From the IMG/VR virus record IMGVR_UViG_3300030102_004039, positions 1 to 45,133 of that record: DNA of 45,133 bases; one strand, written 5' to 3'. Position numbers and translations under genes: made by a program. Below are positions 8,673 to 17,822 of the stretch, in pieces (the first letter of the stretch is position 1; every line of letters begins with the position of its first letter). The notes under the pieces are model-generated. The model was not told the origin of the DNA, ran no database searches, and was given only the letters and a program-made list of their open reading frames with translations. Origin of the DNA: a virus.

Positions 8673-9283
8673 TGGCTTTCGAAGCATTAAAACTACTACA
8701 AGAAAAATGTGGTGTACGCCCAGATGGTGCGTTTGGTCCAAACACAGCTAAAGCTATTGTAGCGCACTATGAGCTCTCTCCAGAGCGAGGAGCGCATCTA
8801 TTAGGTCAAACTGTGCATGAAAGTGGATCTTTTAAATATACATCAGAAAACCTTAACTACTCTGTAGATGCTTGTCTTAAAGTCTTCGGCAAATATTTTA
8901 AGACTGAAGAAGAGGCAGAGCCTTATGCTAGAAACCCAAAAGCATTAGCTGATAAGGTGTATGGACACCGTGGCGGGAATGACGGCCAAGGGTATGCGTG
9001 GCGAGGCCGAGGATTTTTACAATTAACGCACAGAGACAATTATAGAGCTTTTGCAAGTGATATGAGGATACCAGAGGTCATGGATAACCCAGATCTTGTA
9101 GCAAATGATTACGCAATGGATTCGGCTTTGTGGTTCTTTAAACGTAATAATATATGGAAAATATGCGATGAGGGTGTTAATGATGACACAATTAAACGTG
9201 TAACCAGGGTGGTGAACGGCGGCTATAATGGACTAGATCATCGTGTAAAAGAAACTAAAAAGATTTATGAGTGGATATCTTAG
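8672..9283 (+). CDS. Endolysin, GH19 chitinase-like lysozyme
   Basis: The product is 203 aa and would cleave the cell-wall glycan for lysis. Residues 5-30 (LKLLQEKCGVRPDGAFGPNTA) look like a shortened peptidoglycan-binding repeat. The catalytic domain follows: HESGSFKYTSENLNYS carries the expected acid Glu50 and second Glu59, and RGRGFLQLTHRDNY is the conserved substrate-groove motif. No signal peptide is present, so export depends on a holin, which fits the two membrane genes immediately upstream. The start overlaps the previous stop by one base. Confidence 0.88.
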   Translation: MAFEALKLLQEKCGVRPDGAFGPNTAKAIVAHYELSPERGAHLLGQTVHESGSFKYTSENLNYSVDACLKVFGKYFKTEEEAEPYARNPKALADKVYGHRGGNDGQGYAWRGRGFLQLTHRDNYRAFASDMRIPEVMDNPDLVANDYAMDSALWFFKRNNIWKICDEGVNDDTIKRVTRVVNGGYNGLDHRVKETKKIYEWIS

Positions 9284-9325
9284 TACAATAATGCTAAAAT
9301 AATGTAGAACATGTTGGAGAACTAA

Positions 9326-10063
9326 ATGGGTTTAGGAACTTTATTTACACTAGGAAAAGCCTTAATAGGTGGTTCTGGTAATCCAATTACAGATTTTGCT
9401 ACTAATTTTCTTATAAGTAAAGCTTTAGGTGGTGATACAAAAGACGCTGCAACAGCTACAATATTACAGCAAGGTTTAGGTTCTGCTGGCTTAATTGACA
9501 GTCTTTTTGGAAAAAAAGACGAAGAATCACCTGGTATTTCAGGATTAGCTTCTGCTATTTCAAATAGAGCTGGCCCTAAAGGGTATACTAAAAAATCTCC
9601 AAACGCTGGGGTATCTTCTAAAATAGCAGAAAAAGGATCTTCAAGTATACAGCCTATAAAATCAGGTGGACTTGGTTCATTGTTAGATAGTGACTTTTTA
9701 AATTCTCCTATAGGTATGGGACTTGCTGCTGTATTAGCTGATAAACTGTTTGGTTCTGATGATGTTGAAGGATCAGAAATTGCTAGTATGCCGTTTGGCG
9801 GAGTAGAGGGTTATACCAAATTAAATATTCCAAGACGTTTGGCGGCTGGTGGATATATTGATGGACAATATTTTCCTAGAAGAAACGGTGGCATCATGCC
9901 GTCAGAGGGTTCTGGTCAAAAAGATGATGTGCCTGCTATGCTTATGGCAGGTGAATTTGTATTAAATAAAAAAGCTGTCAAGGGTTTAGGCGATGGAGAT
10001 CTTAATAAAGGTATTGAGAGAGCATACGCCATGCAAAATCGACTTGCATCACAAGGAGCATAG
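9326..10063 (+). CDS. Virion-associated protein with a tape-measure-like C-terminal motif
   Basis: The product is 245 aa, with a GGAG site before the ATG. The N-terminal 60 residues are hydrophobic and Gly/Ala-rich, and the middle is Ser/Lys-rich. The C-terminus has AAGGYIDG, then RRNGGIMPSEGSGQKDDVP and AMLMAGEFVLNKKAV. That arrangement recurs near the ends of tape-measure and other virion proteins. The neighbours are large helical virion proteins, so an internal or ejected protein is likely. The molecular role is unknown. Confidence 0.6.
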   Translation: MGLGTLFTLGKALIGGSGNPITDFATNFLISKALGGDTKDAATATILQQGLGSAGLIDSLFGKKDEESPGISGLASAISNRAGPKGYTKKSPNAGVSSKIAEKGSSSIQPIKSGGLGSLLDSDFLNSPIGMGLAAVLADKLFGSDDVEGSEIASMPFGGVEGYTKLNIPRRLAAGGYIDGQYFPRRNGGIMPSEGSGQKDDVPAMLMAGEFVLNKKAVKGLGDGDLNKGIERAYAMQNRLASQGA

Positions 10064-10065
10064 AC

Positions 10066-10992
10066 ATGGCTGAAGGACAAGTAGAAACAGTACAGCGGCG
10101 CCCAGAGTATATAGAACTCAGGGAAAAAGCTTTACTGGACGCAATATTTGGACAGTATGATGACAAAACAGGCTTTTCTGGTGGTCTTATACAAAACCCA
10201 GATATGTTCAAAATAGCTCCTTATAAAATAGCTGAAAGATCAGGTTTAGAAAATTATGCAAATCAGTTTTTAAGCCAAGATCCTCAAGGTTTTATGAGCA
10301 GAACAGATCCCTACTTTGACCAATCAAAAGACGCTATGAGTCAAGGTATAGGCGCACTAACGCAAGCTCAAAATATGATAACTGATCCTAATACTGTACA
10401 GGATTTTATGAATCCATATTTGGATGCAGTCGTTGAGCAAAGCATGTCTGATATAAATAGGGCAGGTGATCAAGCATTGATGAGAGGTGATGCTAGGGCT
10501 GTAAAATCAGGAGCTTTTGGAGGTTCTAGGCAAGGTATTCAATCTGCTGAAATTGAAAGAAATATTTTGGATGCAAAACGCAAAGCATCATCTGATCTTA
10601 GGTCAAAAGGATTTCAACAAGCACAAAAAGCTGCAATGGAAGCAGGTAGACTTACTGGTGGCATAGGTCAATCTCTAGCGGGTGCGGCTGGTAAGAGTGC
10701 TGACATTGGTAGAGTATATGGCGCTATGGCTCCTGCAGATCTTGGTTTCTTATCTGGCGTTGGTCAGGCAGATAGGGGCTACAGGCAAAATGTTATTGAG
10801 ATGGCTAGAAAAGAAATGCAAAGGCCAACTGAGCAAGCATTATTACCATATAATTATGCTTATGGCGCTCTTTCTGGTACACCTTCTGCGGGTGTATACA
10901 ACCAGGTTCAATCTACTACTGCGCCTGCAACCAATCCTCTGTTGGCAGGAGTTGGAGCTTATACAACAATACAGGGTATTAACGCACAATAA
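10066..10992 (+). CDS. Internal virion / DNA-ejection protein candidate
   Basis: The product is 308 aa, with AAGGAG 8 bases before the ATG. The protein is helical, rich in Ala, Gln and Gly. The central segment MNPYLDAVVEQSMSDINRAG, then a GGSRQGI stretch and Lys/Arg-rich helices, recalls a conserved protein of marine short-tailed phages placed next to large internal proteins. No enzyme motif, membrane span or signal is seen. The order after the endolysin and before the giant genes supports a capsid-interior role. Confidence 0.55.
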   Translation: MAEGQVETVQRRPEYIELREKALLDAIFGQYDDKTGFSGGLIQNPDMFKIAPYKIAERSGLENYANQFLSQDPQGFMSRTDPYFDQSKDAMSQGIGALTQAQNMITDPNTVQDFMNPYLDAVVEQSMSDINRAGDQALMRGDARAVKSGAFGGSRQGIQSAEIERNILDAKRKASSDLRSKGFQQAQKAAMEAGRLTGGIGQSLAGAAGKSADIGRVYGAMAPADLGFLSGVGQADRGYRQNVIEMARKEMQRPTEQALLPYNYAYGALSGTPSAGVYNQVQSTTAPATNPLLAGVGAYTTIQGINAQ

Positions 10993-11003
10993 GGCGAACA
11001 ATT

Positions 11004-12866
11004 ATGGCTAATCCTTTAGAAGCTTATGAAAAAGTATTAACTGAAAGAGGTCTTGGAACTCCAAAAACAAAATTAGACGCCATGATACAAAGTGGTGAAC
11101 TAACAGATCCCTTAGAAAGATTTCCTGTAAAAAAAGGAAGCGGTGTTGATGACGTTCAAAGATTTTTTATGGGTCTTGGTAACACATTAAAAGCTGGTGG
11201 TCGCAGTAGACTTCCGGGTGGAGCTTATTCACCTTATGTTGTTCCTAAGAATATACAGGAAGCAACTGAACAAGTTACCGATGCAGGGGAGTTAAAACCT
11301 GATTTAACAGGCGCTAAATTTGATGACAAAGGAAACTTAATCGGTAAAACACCAGATGATTTTGTTCCTTTTGATACTAATATTTTTGATGCAGCAAATA
11401 CAGAAATATTAAAAAATTTAAAGCCTGGGGAAGAGCCGCCAACAAAATCAATAATGGGATTAATGGGTGCTAGTGATGAAGCATTAGCTCAACTTGAGGT
11501 TGCAGAAAATGAAGCTCAAAGAGCGAAAACTCAAAAAGAAGCCATGACTGCTTTAGCTCAATTAAATCAAGAAGTTGCTGAAGGTGAAATGGGCAGAAAA
11601 AAACCAAGTGGAGCTGTAATCGAAAGTGCTTTTTCATCAGCTATGCAAGATTATATTGAGCAAGCTCGTGGTGCTGGACCTAAAACAAAAGAGATGTCTA
11701 TCGATGATTACAAAAAAGAATTTGCTGAAGCTACTGGCATAGATATAAGCGGTAAAGTAGACAAAAGTTCGGCTTTGATGGCGTTTGGTCTTGCTCTTAT
11801 GCAAAATAGAGCAGGTAAAGGTTTTAATGTAGGTCGTATGCTTAGTGCAGTGGGAGAAGCTGGAGAAGCTGCTTTACCTGCATTGGAAAAAGCTAAACAA
11901 ACTGCTAGGGCTAATGCTTTAGCGGCAGGTCAATATGCCTTACAAACCAGAGCAACCGATCGAGCTACTGACGCCGCTAATCAAGAAAAGCTTATGAACC
12001 GTGGTAAATATTGGATTTACAAAAAAGGTGGTAAGGGTGCAGAATTTTCTGAATTTGATAATGGAGAGTTTGTTGATTTAAATAAATTTGAACTTAACGA
12101 ACTTTTAAACAATCCCGATTTTGATAAAAATTATGAATTTATTGATGCTTCTGATCGTTTGTCGATTCTTGAAAAACGTGCTGAAGGTCAAGATCTTGGC
12201 GATATGTGGGAGAGTTATGAGAGAATATCTCTAATTGGTGGTAAAGCTGATGAAATGCCTCCTGAATTACAAGTTGTAGCAGCGGTGGCTGATTCAAATT
12301 ATAAGGGAACAACTCCAACACGTTATAAGCTTGCTGAAGATCCTAAAACAGTTGCTCGTAGGTTTGCTCAATATCAACAGGATATAAATTCTGGAACAAA
12401 GAAAATGCAAGATTTATTATCTGCGTTAGATAGTGGCGTAACAATTCCAGAACAATTTTTATCTAAAGCTAACGAAATATTAGTCGCTTTTGGTATCGGA
12501 GAAACAGATGATATTACAGATGCTAAAAGAGAATTAAAAAATATTGCAATAGATAGAGCTACAGAAATTTTAAGAGAGTCTGGAAAAACACTATCAGATA
12601 GAGACCGTGATCTCGTAATAGAGAGAATTGGTAAGATATCCTGGGGTAGCGCAGATGTAGATCAAATAAGAAAACAATTAAAAGATATTTATGATCTTAC
12701 TATTTTAAAACCTCAAAGAAATTTAGATACAGCTATAGAATGGTTAGAAGTAAATGCTGGAATAAGCTTTGGTGCTCCAGAAGATGATATGCCAACACAA
12801 GAAGAGCTCGATGCTATAAATAAAGCTACTGGCAAAAATCTTACAATGGATGATTTTAAAAAATGA
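11004..12866 (+). CDS. Large helical internal virion protein candidate
   Basis: The product is 620 aa. It starts LEAYEKVLTERGLGTPKTKLD and is almost entirely charged alpha-helical sequence with an Ala-rich region near 250-320. I see no catalytic signature, Walker motif or membrane helix. The TGA stop overlaps the next ATG by four bases, giving tight coupling to the 1009-aa gene. Long helical proteins in this position are usually packaged inside the capsid and ejected with DNA. That is inference from size and context. Confidence 0.55.
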   Translation: MANPLEAYEKVLTERGLGTPKTKLDAMIQSGELTDPLERFPVKKGSGVDDVQRFFMGLGNTLKAGGRSRLPGGAYSPYVVPKNIQEATEQVTDAGELKPDLTGAKFDDKGNLIGKTPDDFVPFDTNIFDAANTEILKNLKPGEEPPTKSIMGLMGASDEALAQLEVAENEAQRAKTQKEAMTALAQLNQEVAEGEMGRKKPSGAVIESAFSSAMQDYIEQARGAGPKTKEMSIDDYKKEFAEATGIDISGKVDKSSALMAFGLALMQNRAGKGFNVGRMLSAVGEAGEAALPALEKAKQTARANALAAGQYALQTRATDRATDAANQEKLMNRGKYWIYKKGGKGAEFSEFDNGEFVDLNKFELNELLNNPDFDKNYEFIDASDRLSILEKRAEGQDLGDMWESYERISLIGGKADEMPPELQVVAAVADSNYKGTTPTRYKLAEDPKTVARRFAQYQQDINSGTKKMQDLLSALDSGVTIPEQFLSKANEILVAFGIGETDDITDAKRELKNIAIDRATEILRESGKTLSDRDRDLVIERIGKISWGSADVDQIRKQLKDIYDLTILKPQRNLDTAIEWLEVNAGISFGAPEDDMPTQEELDAINKATGKNLTMDDFKK

Positions 12867-15800
12867 CACCTCAAGAAGAATTAAGAAAATTTAGAGAAAG
12901 TCAATTATCCCCACAGGAATTGCTTAGAAAATTTCGTGAGTCTCAACCTGAAAGAGGATTTTTAGGTGCTAATAGACCACCATCTTTTGATGAACTGTTA
13001 TCAACATCTAAAGAACAAGACGAAAATTTTGATTATGAAACAGGCGCTAGGGGTGGATTAAGAGCAAAATTATCATTTATGGAGACTGCTGAAGAAAAAG
13101 AAAACTTTCTTCGTCAAAGAGTTGGAGATGAGGGATTTACTAAAGACTCAAAGGGCAACTTAGCGTTAACACCTGCTGGTCAAGCCAAGGAGGGTATGGA
13201 GCCCATTGGTAAAAACCTTGTAATTGAAGATAAAGGCTTCACTCTTAGAGACTTTTCTGATGTAGCTGGCTTGGCTCCAGAAACCGTTGGATCTGTTATT
13301 GGTGGTATACTTGGGGCTCCAGGTTTGTTTACGGGTGCTGGACTTGCCGCCGCTGGAGCTGCAGCGGGTCAGACGGTTGAAGAAGCTATTGAAGGGCTCA
13401 TGGGTCTTCAAAAACAAACAGGTTTAGAAGTCGGTAAAGACGTTTTAAAAGAAGCCGCTTTAGCTGGCGCTGTAGATTTTGCTACAGTTGGAACATATAA
13501 GTTACTTCGTGGTGCTGTTAACGTAGCCGGAAAAGGAGCAAATGCCGCCGCTCGAGCTACCGGACAAGTGCAAAATGAATTAAATCAAGAAGGCGCTGAA
13601 AGAGCTTTACGCCTTTTAGATAAAAATGCTCAACCAAGTTATGAGGCCGCAGGGATGAATGCGGCTGTATCTAGGCTTTCTCAAATAGCAGAATCCATTG
13701 GTGGAGGCAAAAGCAGAGGTCTTAAAAACATTGGTTTTGCACTTAATGAAAAGGCAAAACTTTTAGAAAAATATGGGGCGGCAAGTTCTGAAGAGCTTGC
13801 AGATATTCTTGGTAAAGCCGCACCAGAAACAGCAAAAAAACTTCAGAAAGACATAAAAAAAGCTCAAAGAGCTGGTATGGTAGCTATAAACGATAGCCTC
13901 AATATATTAACTCAATCTGCTCGTGAAGGTGCTGAAATTGAAGATTTTGTTTTAAAAGCACTTACAGATAATTATGAAAGTTTTATTAAAACTGCTGACG
14001 CAGAGTGGGCGGCAATTGATGAGACTTTAAGTGGTATTCGAGGAACAATTACATTGAATGGGCAAGCAGTAGAGGCTACTGGGGCGCAACTGCCTATTTT
14101 TGACATACAGGCATTTAAAACAAAATATGATGATATAATCGCAGATGATTATGGAGGTGCAACAGGGCTACCCCCAGAAGAGTTTGTACAAATTGGTAAT
14201 GATATTGCTCAATTAACAAAACTTGGAGCAGTAGAAGGTTTTACTTCTTTTAATGGCATGAAAAATCTTCGTAAAAAAATTCAAGATACTTTGATGAACC
14301 CAAAGTTAAGCACTGGAGACACAACCGCAAGAAGATATTTATCTGATGTTCGTGATCGAATTGACGAAATGATGTACGGCAAAATAGATATGGAATTTAC
14401 TGGGCTTGATGATGCAGGTCAAAAAATAATGGAAAAAGCTATGAAGCAGTTGGAAAGTGCTCGAGCTTCATACAATGCAGAAATTGGTCTTTACCAAGGT
14501 TTGGAAAAGTTAAACATTTTAAGAAATGTGGGCGAAGCTGGTAAGGATGTTAAACTAGTAGCTGGCAGATTTTTTGATGACATTGTAGGCTCACCAGATC
14601 GTGTAAATGCTGTTTTAAAAGCTTCTGAGAAAAAACTTATAGATCCAGACACAGGTAAAACATTAAAAACAGCGGCAGAACAAAAAGAAGAGGTGCGCAA
14701 AACTCTTGCTCAAAGATTTGTTGATAACGCTTTAATTGCTGGTAAAAATGAATTTGGTGATCCAGATAAATTTAGTGGTGTTATGTTTAATAACTACATA
14801 AATGGCAAAGCCTTAAAAAAATCTGGTAAAATTATTTTTGGCGATGATTGGGAGCAAGTTCAGCGTATATCCAGGTCTTTGGCTTATGATGGCATCAAAA
14901 CAATGGACAATGAGGTTTTAGAAAAAGCTCTTGCTCAAAATCCTCCTGATCAAATAGTTAATAGTCTTAAAAGCATAAGAGATGCTCAAATTGGCCTCGA
15001 AGAAGCTATGTCAAGTAAAATTATTCGTCAAATATCAGAGGGTAAATTAGATCCTCAAGATGCGGCGACTCAATTGATAAGTCCTAAAACTACAATTGCT
15101 GAAATGAATAGAATTATGGACTTCTTTAAAAATGATCCAGCGGCTCAAGAAACTATAAGAAAAACAATTATTAATGATATACTTAACTCAGTTGACAAAA
15201 ATATTTTTGTAGATGCAAAAGCTGGATTTTCTTTGCAAAACGCTTTGGATGCATACAAACCTAAAATGTTAGAAAAAGTTTTAGGAAAACAGGCTGTTGA
15301 TGATTTAAAAGAGTTTTCTCTTGAGTTAGCAATGTTAAGTGATACCGGAAGAAGAAGCGCAGGTTCTTTGGCTGCAGACCAAATTAGAACAGGAGCTTTC
15401 ACAGCGCCAGTCAAGAATGCAGGAAAGATGGCTCGTTTTAAATTTTTAGATTTTATATTTAATCGTCCTTCTACAATGCGTACAGCGTTAGAAATAAAAA
15501 CTGGCAGAAGAACTCCTGAACAAGCTGCACAAACTGTATCTCAGGTATTAAATGAGGCCGCTACTCAAGTAGGCTCTGGAAGAACTGTAGGTGAAAGACT
15601 ATCAGGTGTAGGCAAGGGATTGAACGCTTTTAACAGGGGTCGAGTTATAGGAAGACAGGCTACGGGACAATTACTTACAAGCCCTCAACAAGTTCGTGGA
15701 ACTCCGCCTGCAAACCAAACAAATGTACCAGATGTTCAACCATCACCAGTTAATTTAGGAAATATTCAAGTAAACAGAAGAATTAATTCAGATGTTCTTA

Positions 15801-15892
15801 GAAGACAAGCAAATCTAAGAGAACGAGCTAAAAGAAACCCCTACATTGCGGCTACACTACTTGGTGGTTTGGGGAGTGCAGGGCTACTCTAA
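12863..15892 (+). CDS. 1009-residue internal virion / DNA-injection protein candidate
   Basis: The N-terminus holds two adjacent near-identical 14-residue units (TPQEELRKFRESQ, then LSPQELLRKFRESQ). Residues about 140-175 form a Gly/Ala-rich hydrophobic segment (SVIGGILGAPGLFTGAGLA) that could insert in a membrane. The remaining 800 residues are charged helices with an Arg-rich, Pro/Asn-rich tail, ending in another hydrophobic stretch (IAATLLGGLGSAGLL). This resembles ejection proteins that line a channel for DNA entry. I find no lytic transglycosylase motif. It is the last gene of the late plus-strand block and runs 4 bases into a convergent regulator gene. Confidence 0.6.
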   Translation: MTPQEELRKFRESQLSPQELLRKFRESQPERGFLGANRPPSFDELLSTSKEQDENFDYETGARGGLRAKLSFMETAEEKENFLRQRVGDEGFTKDSKGNLALTPAGQAKEGMEPIGKNLVIEDKGFTLRDFSDVAGLAPETVGSVIGGILGAPGLFTGAGLAAAGAAAGQTVEEAIEGLMGLQKQTGLEVGKDVLKEAALAGAVDFATVGTYKLLRGAVNVAGKGANAAARATGQVQNELNQEGAERALRLLDKNAQPSYEAAGMNAAVSRLSQIAESIGGGKSRGLKNIGFALNEKAKLLEKYGAASSEELADILGKAAPETAKKLQKDIKKAQRAGMVAINDSLNILTQSAREGAEIEDFVLKALTDNYESFIKTADAEWAAIDETLSGIRGTITLNGQAVEATGAQLPIFDIQAFKTKYDDIIADDYGGATGLPPEEFVQIGNDIAQLTKLGAVEGFTSFNGMKNLRKKIQDTLMNPKLSTGDTTARRYLSDVRDRIDEMMYGKIDMEFTGLDDAGQKIMEKAMKQLESARASYNAEIGLYQGLEKLNILRNVGEAGKDVKLVAGRFFDDIVGSPDRVNAVLKASEKKLIDPDTGKTLKTAAEQKEEVRKTLAQRFVDNALIAGKNEFGDPDKFSGVMFNNYINGKALKKSGKIIFGDDWEQVQRISRSLAYDGIKTMDNEVLEKALAQNPPDQIVNSLKSIRDAQIGLEEAMSSKIIRQISEGKLDPQDAATQLISPKTTIAEMNRIMDFFKNDPAAQETIRKTIINDILNSVDKNIFVDAKAGFSLQNALDAYKPKMLEKVLGKQAVDDLKEFSLELAMLSDTGRRSAGSLAADQIRTGAFTAPVKNAGKMARFKFLDFIFNRPSTMRTALEIKTGRRTPEQAAQTVSQVLNEAATQVGSGRTVGERLSGVGKGLNAFNRGRVIGRQATGQLLTSPQQVRGTPPANQTNVPDVQPSPVNLGNIQVNRRINSDVLRRQANLRERAKRNPYIAATLLGGLGSAGLL

Positions 15893-16101
15893 TCCTTTAC
15901 GGTGCTTAATCCACCAGATACAGATATAGGGTGATTTTCAAGAAATTTTTTAGATGGAAATCCTTGTTTTTCATAAACATCATCAATAATTATAGCAACT
16001 TGCTCTTTCAAACTTCTACGTTCTTTTTTTGCTATCTCTACTATCTTTTCATAAGTGCCTATGCTAACACTTACTGACTTTAGTTTATAACCCTTAGACA
16101 C
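15889..16101 (-). CDS. Ribbon-helix-helix DNA-binding regulator
   Basis: The product is 70 aa, starting at GTG with GGGAG 8 bases upstream on the minus strand. Residues 8-13 (KSVSVS) form the expected beta ribbon. Helix 1 (GTYEKIVEIAKKE) and helix 2 (SLKEQVAIIIDDVYEKQ) follow with the classic CopG/Arc spacing. Such dimers repress promoters, often their own. It is the only minus-strand gene between the late block and the early operon. Its stop overlaps that of the 1009-aa gene, and it diverges from the nuclease gene with 16 bases between the starts. I infer a switch regulator, with no target proven. Confidence 0.75.
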   Translation of the reverse strand: MSKGYKLKSVSVSIGTYEKIVEIAKKERRSLKEQVAIIIDDVYEKQGFPSKKFLENHPISVSGGLSTVKD

Positions 16102-16117
16102 TACTATAACTCCCTAA

Positions 16118-16492
16118 ATGTACTCAAAATTACGATATAATCCCAGAATCAAAAGGTCAAGGTCAAAGTACGGAAACAAAAAGACCACCATACATGGAAT
16201 TACATTCGATTCGAAGTGGGAATCGGAACGCTATTTGTATTTAAAGTCCCTCGAAAAAGCTGGTAGAATAAAAGATTTAGAGCTCCAGCCACGCTACAAC
16301 ATCCTGGTAAACGATCAAAAAATTTGTGCGTATGTAGCCGATTTTAAATACAATAAAGAAAATGCAGATGGTGTATGGGAGCATATTGTTGAAGATGCAA
16401 AAGGTGTAGAAACACCTGAATTTAAACTAAAAAAGAAGCTTATGAAGGCTGTTTTTGATATTGAAATATATCTATCTAAAAAAAATTCTTGA
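16118..16492 (+). CDS. DUF1064 family PD-(D/E)XK-type nuclease
   Basis: The product is 124 aa, the usual size for DUF1064. The pattern SKYGNKKT, FDSKWESERY (Glu35), LQPRYNI, YVADFKY (Asp75) and VEDAKG (Asp93-x-Lys95) matches the nuclease core of this phage family, thought to act on branched or foreign DNA during recombination. It heads the DNA metabolism operon and diverges from the repressor-like gene. No good ribosome binding site precedes the ATG, so expression may be low or leaderless. Confidence 0.8.
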   Translation: MYSKLRYNPRIKRSRSKYGNKKTTIHGITFDSKWESERYLYLKSLEKAGRIKDLELQPRYNILVNDQKICAYVADFKYNKENADGVWEHIVEDAKGVETPEFKLKKKLMKAVFDIEIYLSKKNS

Positions 16493-16510
16493 CTAACATA
16501 AAATATTTTG
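16489..16510 (+). promoter_or_regulatory. Possible promoter element with the recurring ACATAAAA-type box
   Basis: TTGACT at 16489-16494 is followed by ACATAAAATATTTTG at 16496-16510. This box differs at one base from the box inside the promoter at 31306. A convincing -10 hexamer at the right distance is missing (CGAAGT at that place), so this may be an operator or an activated promoter. It precedes the gene at 16551 and would serve the recombination genes. Confidence 0.3.
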
Positions 16511-16550
16511 CGAAGTGTAAGGCTCTAGAAAATTTAAGTGGAGATTTGCC

Positions 16551-16946
16551 ATGAGCAATCAATTACTCGAGCGCAGAGAAGAACTGCGTACTATTATCGA
16601 TGGGCATAAAAAAGAGCTCTCAGATATAAATGAAAAAATCCAAAATACTTGGTACCTACAGGTTCGTGACGCTTTACGAGCCGCTGGTAAGGATTTTGGT
16701 TCGACTACAATCATGTCTGGAAATAAAAAGCTTAAAGCAAAAATTGGCAAGAAGGTTACTTGGGATCAAGAAAAGCTTTTTGACCAATTAAATAAAATGT
16801 CACCAGAAAATGCAAAACACTATGGAAAACTTGTTGTTTCTGTTGAGGAGCGAAAATACACAGCCGCTCCACCAGATATTAAAAATCAATTAGAAGATTG
16901 TAGAACGGTAGAAATGGGAACTTTCTCAATAGAAGAGGATAATTAA
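16551..16946 (+). CDS. Recombination-module protein of unknown function
   Basis: The product is 131 aa, with GGAG 8 bases before the ATG. The first 40 residues are a charged coiled coil. The motif AGKDFGSTTIMSGNKKLKAK, then KVTWDQEKL and SPENAKHYGKL, is familiar to me from phage proteins encoded just before Sak4-like ATPases. No catalytic residues are evident. Conserved placement suggests an accessory factor for the ATPase or its DNA-binding partner. Confidence in the gene is high, in function low. Confidence 0.7.
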   Translation: MSNQLLERREELRTIIDGHKKELSDINEKIQNTWYLQVRDALRAAGKDFGSTTIMSGNKKLKAKIGKKVTWDQEKLFDQLNKMSPENAKHYGKLVVSVEERKYTAAPPDIKNQLEDCRTVEMGTFSIEEDN

Positions 16947-17822
16947 ATGGGTCTACAAATTATATCAGCCGAACAACGGCTTGCAGAAAAGCGCGGTCAT
17001 AAGATCGTAGTGTGCGGAGCAAGTGGTGTTGGTAAAACAACATTAGCAACAACGCTTGATCCTCAATCAACATTATTCATGGATCTGGAGGCAGGGGATG
17101 CCGCTATTGAGGGACATCCGATTGACGTTATTCGTCCACAAACGTGGAGTGAGTGTCGTGACTTTGCCTGCTATCTTGGTGGTGGCAATCCATCCTTGCA
17201 CGAAGATCAGTGCTATAGTCAGGCGCACTATGATAGTGTTTGTCAGATGTATGGTGATCCAAGTAAACATGTAAATAAATATCAAACGCTCTTTATTGAT
17301 TCAATTACAGTAGCTGGGCGTTTGTGTTTTCAGTGGTGTCAGCAACAACCAGAGTCAAGATCTGACAGAACTGGTAAGCTGGATACTCGTGCGGCTTATG
17401 GTATGCACGGACGCGAAATGATGGCATGGCTTACACACCTACAACACATTCGCGAAAAGAACGTAATCTTTGTCGGTATTTTGGACGAATACACGGACGA
17501 TTATGGGCGTAAGCAATATGCGCTCCAGATCGAGGGTTCCAAAACTGGCAAAGAATTACCTGGCATCGTAGATGAAATGATTACGATGGCGGTCTTGGGA
17601 GGGGACAATGGACCGTATCGTGCTTTTATCTGCGATGCTTTAAACGAATGGGGTTATCCTGCAAAGGATCGCTCTGGTAGGCTCGAAACATTAGAAGAGC
17701 CGCATCTTGGTAAACTTATTGAGAAAATGGGTAATGGGGGCAAGACAGATAGACAGTTAAACTTTGTTAACCCCAATGATCAAACTTTAGCAGAAGGAAC
17801 AGAAAATGCTGAATCTAAATAA
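16947..17822 (+). CDS. Sak4-like RecA-fold ATPase (AAA_24 type), recombinase candidate
   Basis: The product is 291 aa. Walker A is GASGVGKTT at 24-32, an acidic strand FMDLEAGDA follows, and Walker B is TLFIDS at 114-119. The compact single RecA-like core and the following single-strand-binding-type gene match the Sak4 group of phage recombination ATPases, which promote annealing together with a partner protein. The C-terminal 30 residues are polar and overlap the next gene. It could instead be a packaging or replication ATPase of the same fold, but the neighbours favour recombination. Confidence 0.75.
   Translation: MGLQIISAEQRLAEKRGHKIVVCGASGVGKTTLATTLDPQSTLFMDLEAGDAAIEGHPIDVIRPQTWSECRDFACYLGGGNPSLHEDQCYSQAHYDSVCQMYGDPSKHVNKYQTLFIDSITVAGRLCFQWCQQQPESRSDRTGKLDTRAAYGMHGREMMAWLTHLQHIREKNVIFVGILDEYTDDYGRKQYALQIEGSKTGKELPGIVDEMITMAVLGGDNGPYRAFICDALNEWGYPAKDRSGRLETLEEPHLGKLIEKMGNGGKTDRQLNFVNPNDQTLAEGTENAESK

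Noticed and set aside
10682-11011. 109-codon ORF overlapping the internal virion gene
   Set aside because: It lies in an alternate frame of a well-supported gene, has a random-looking Leu-rich product and no ribosome binding site.
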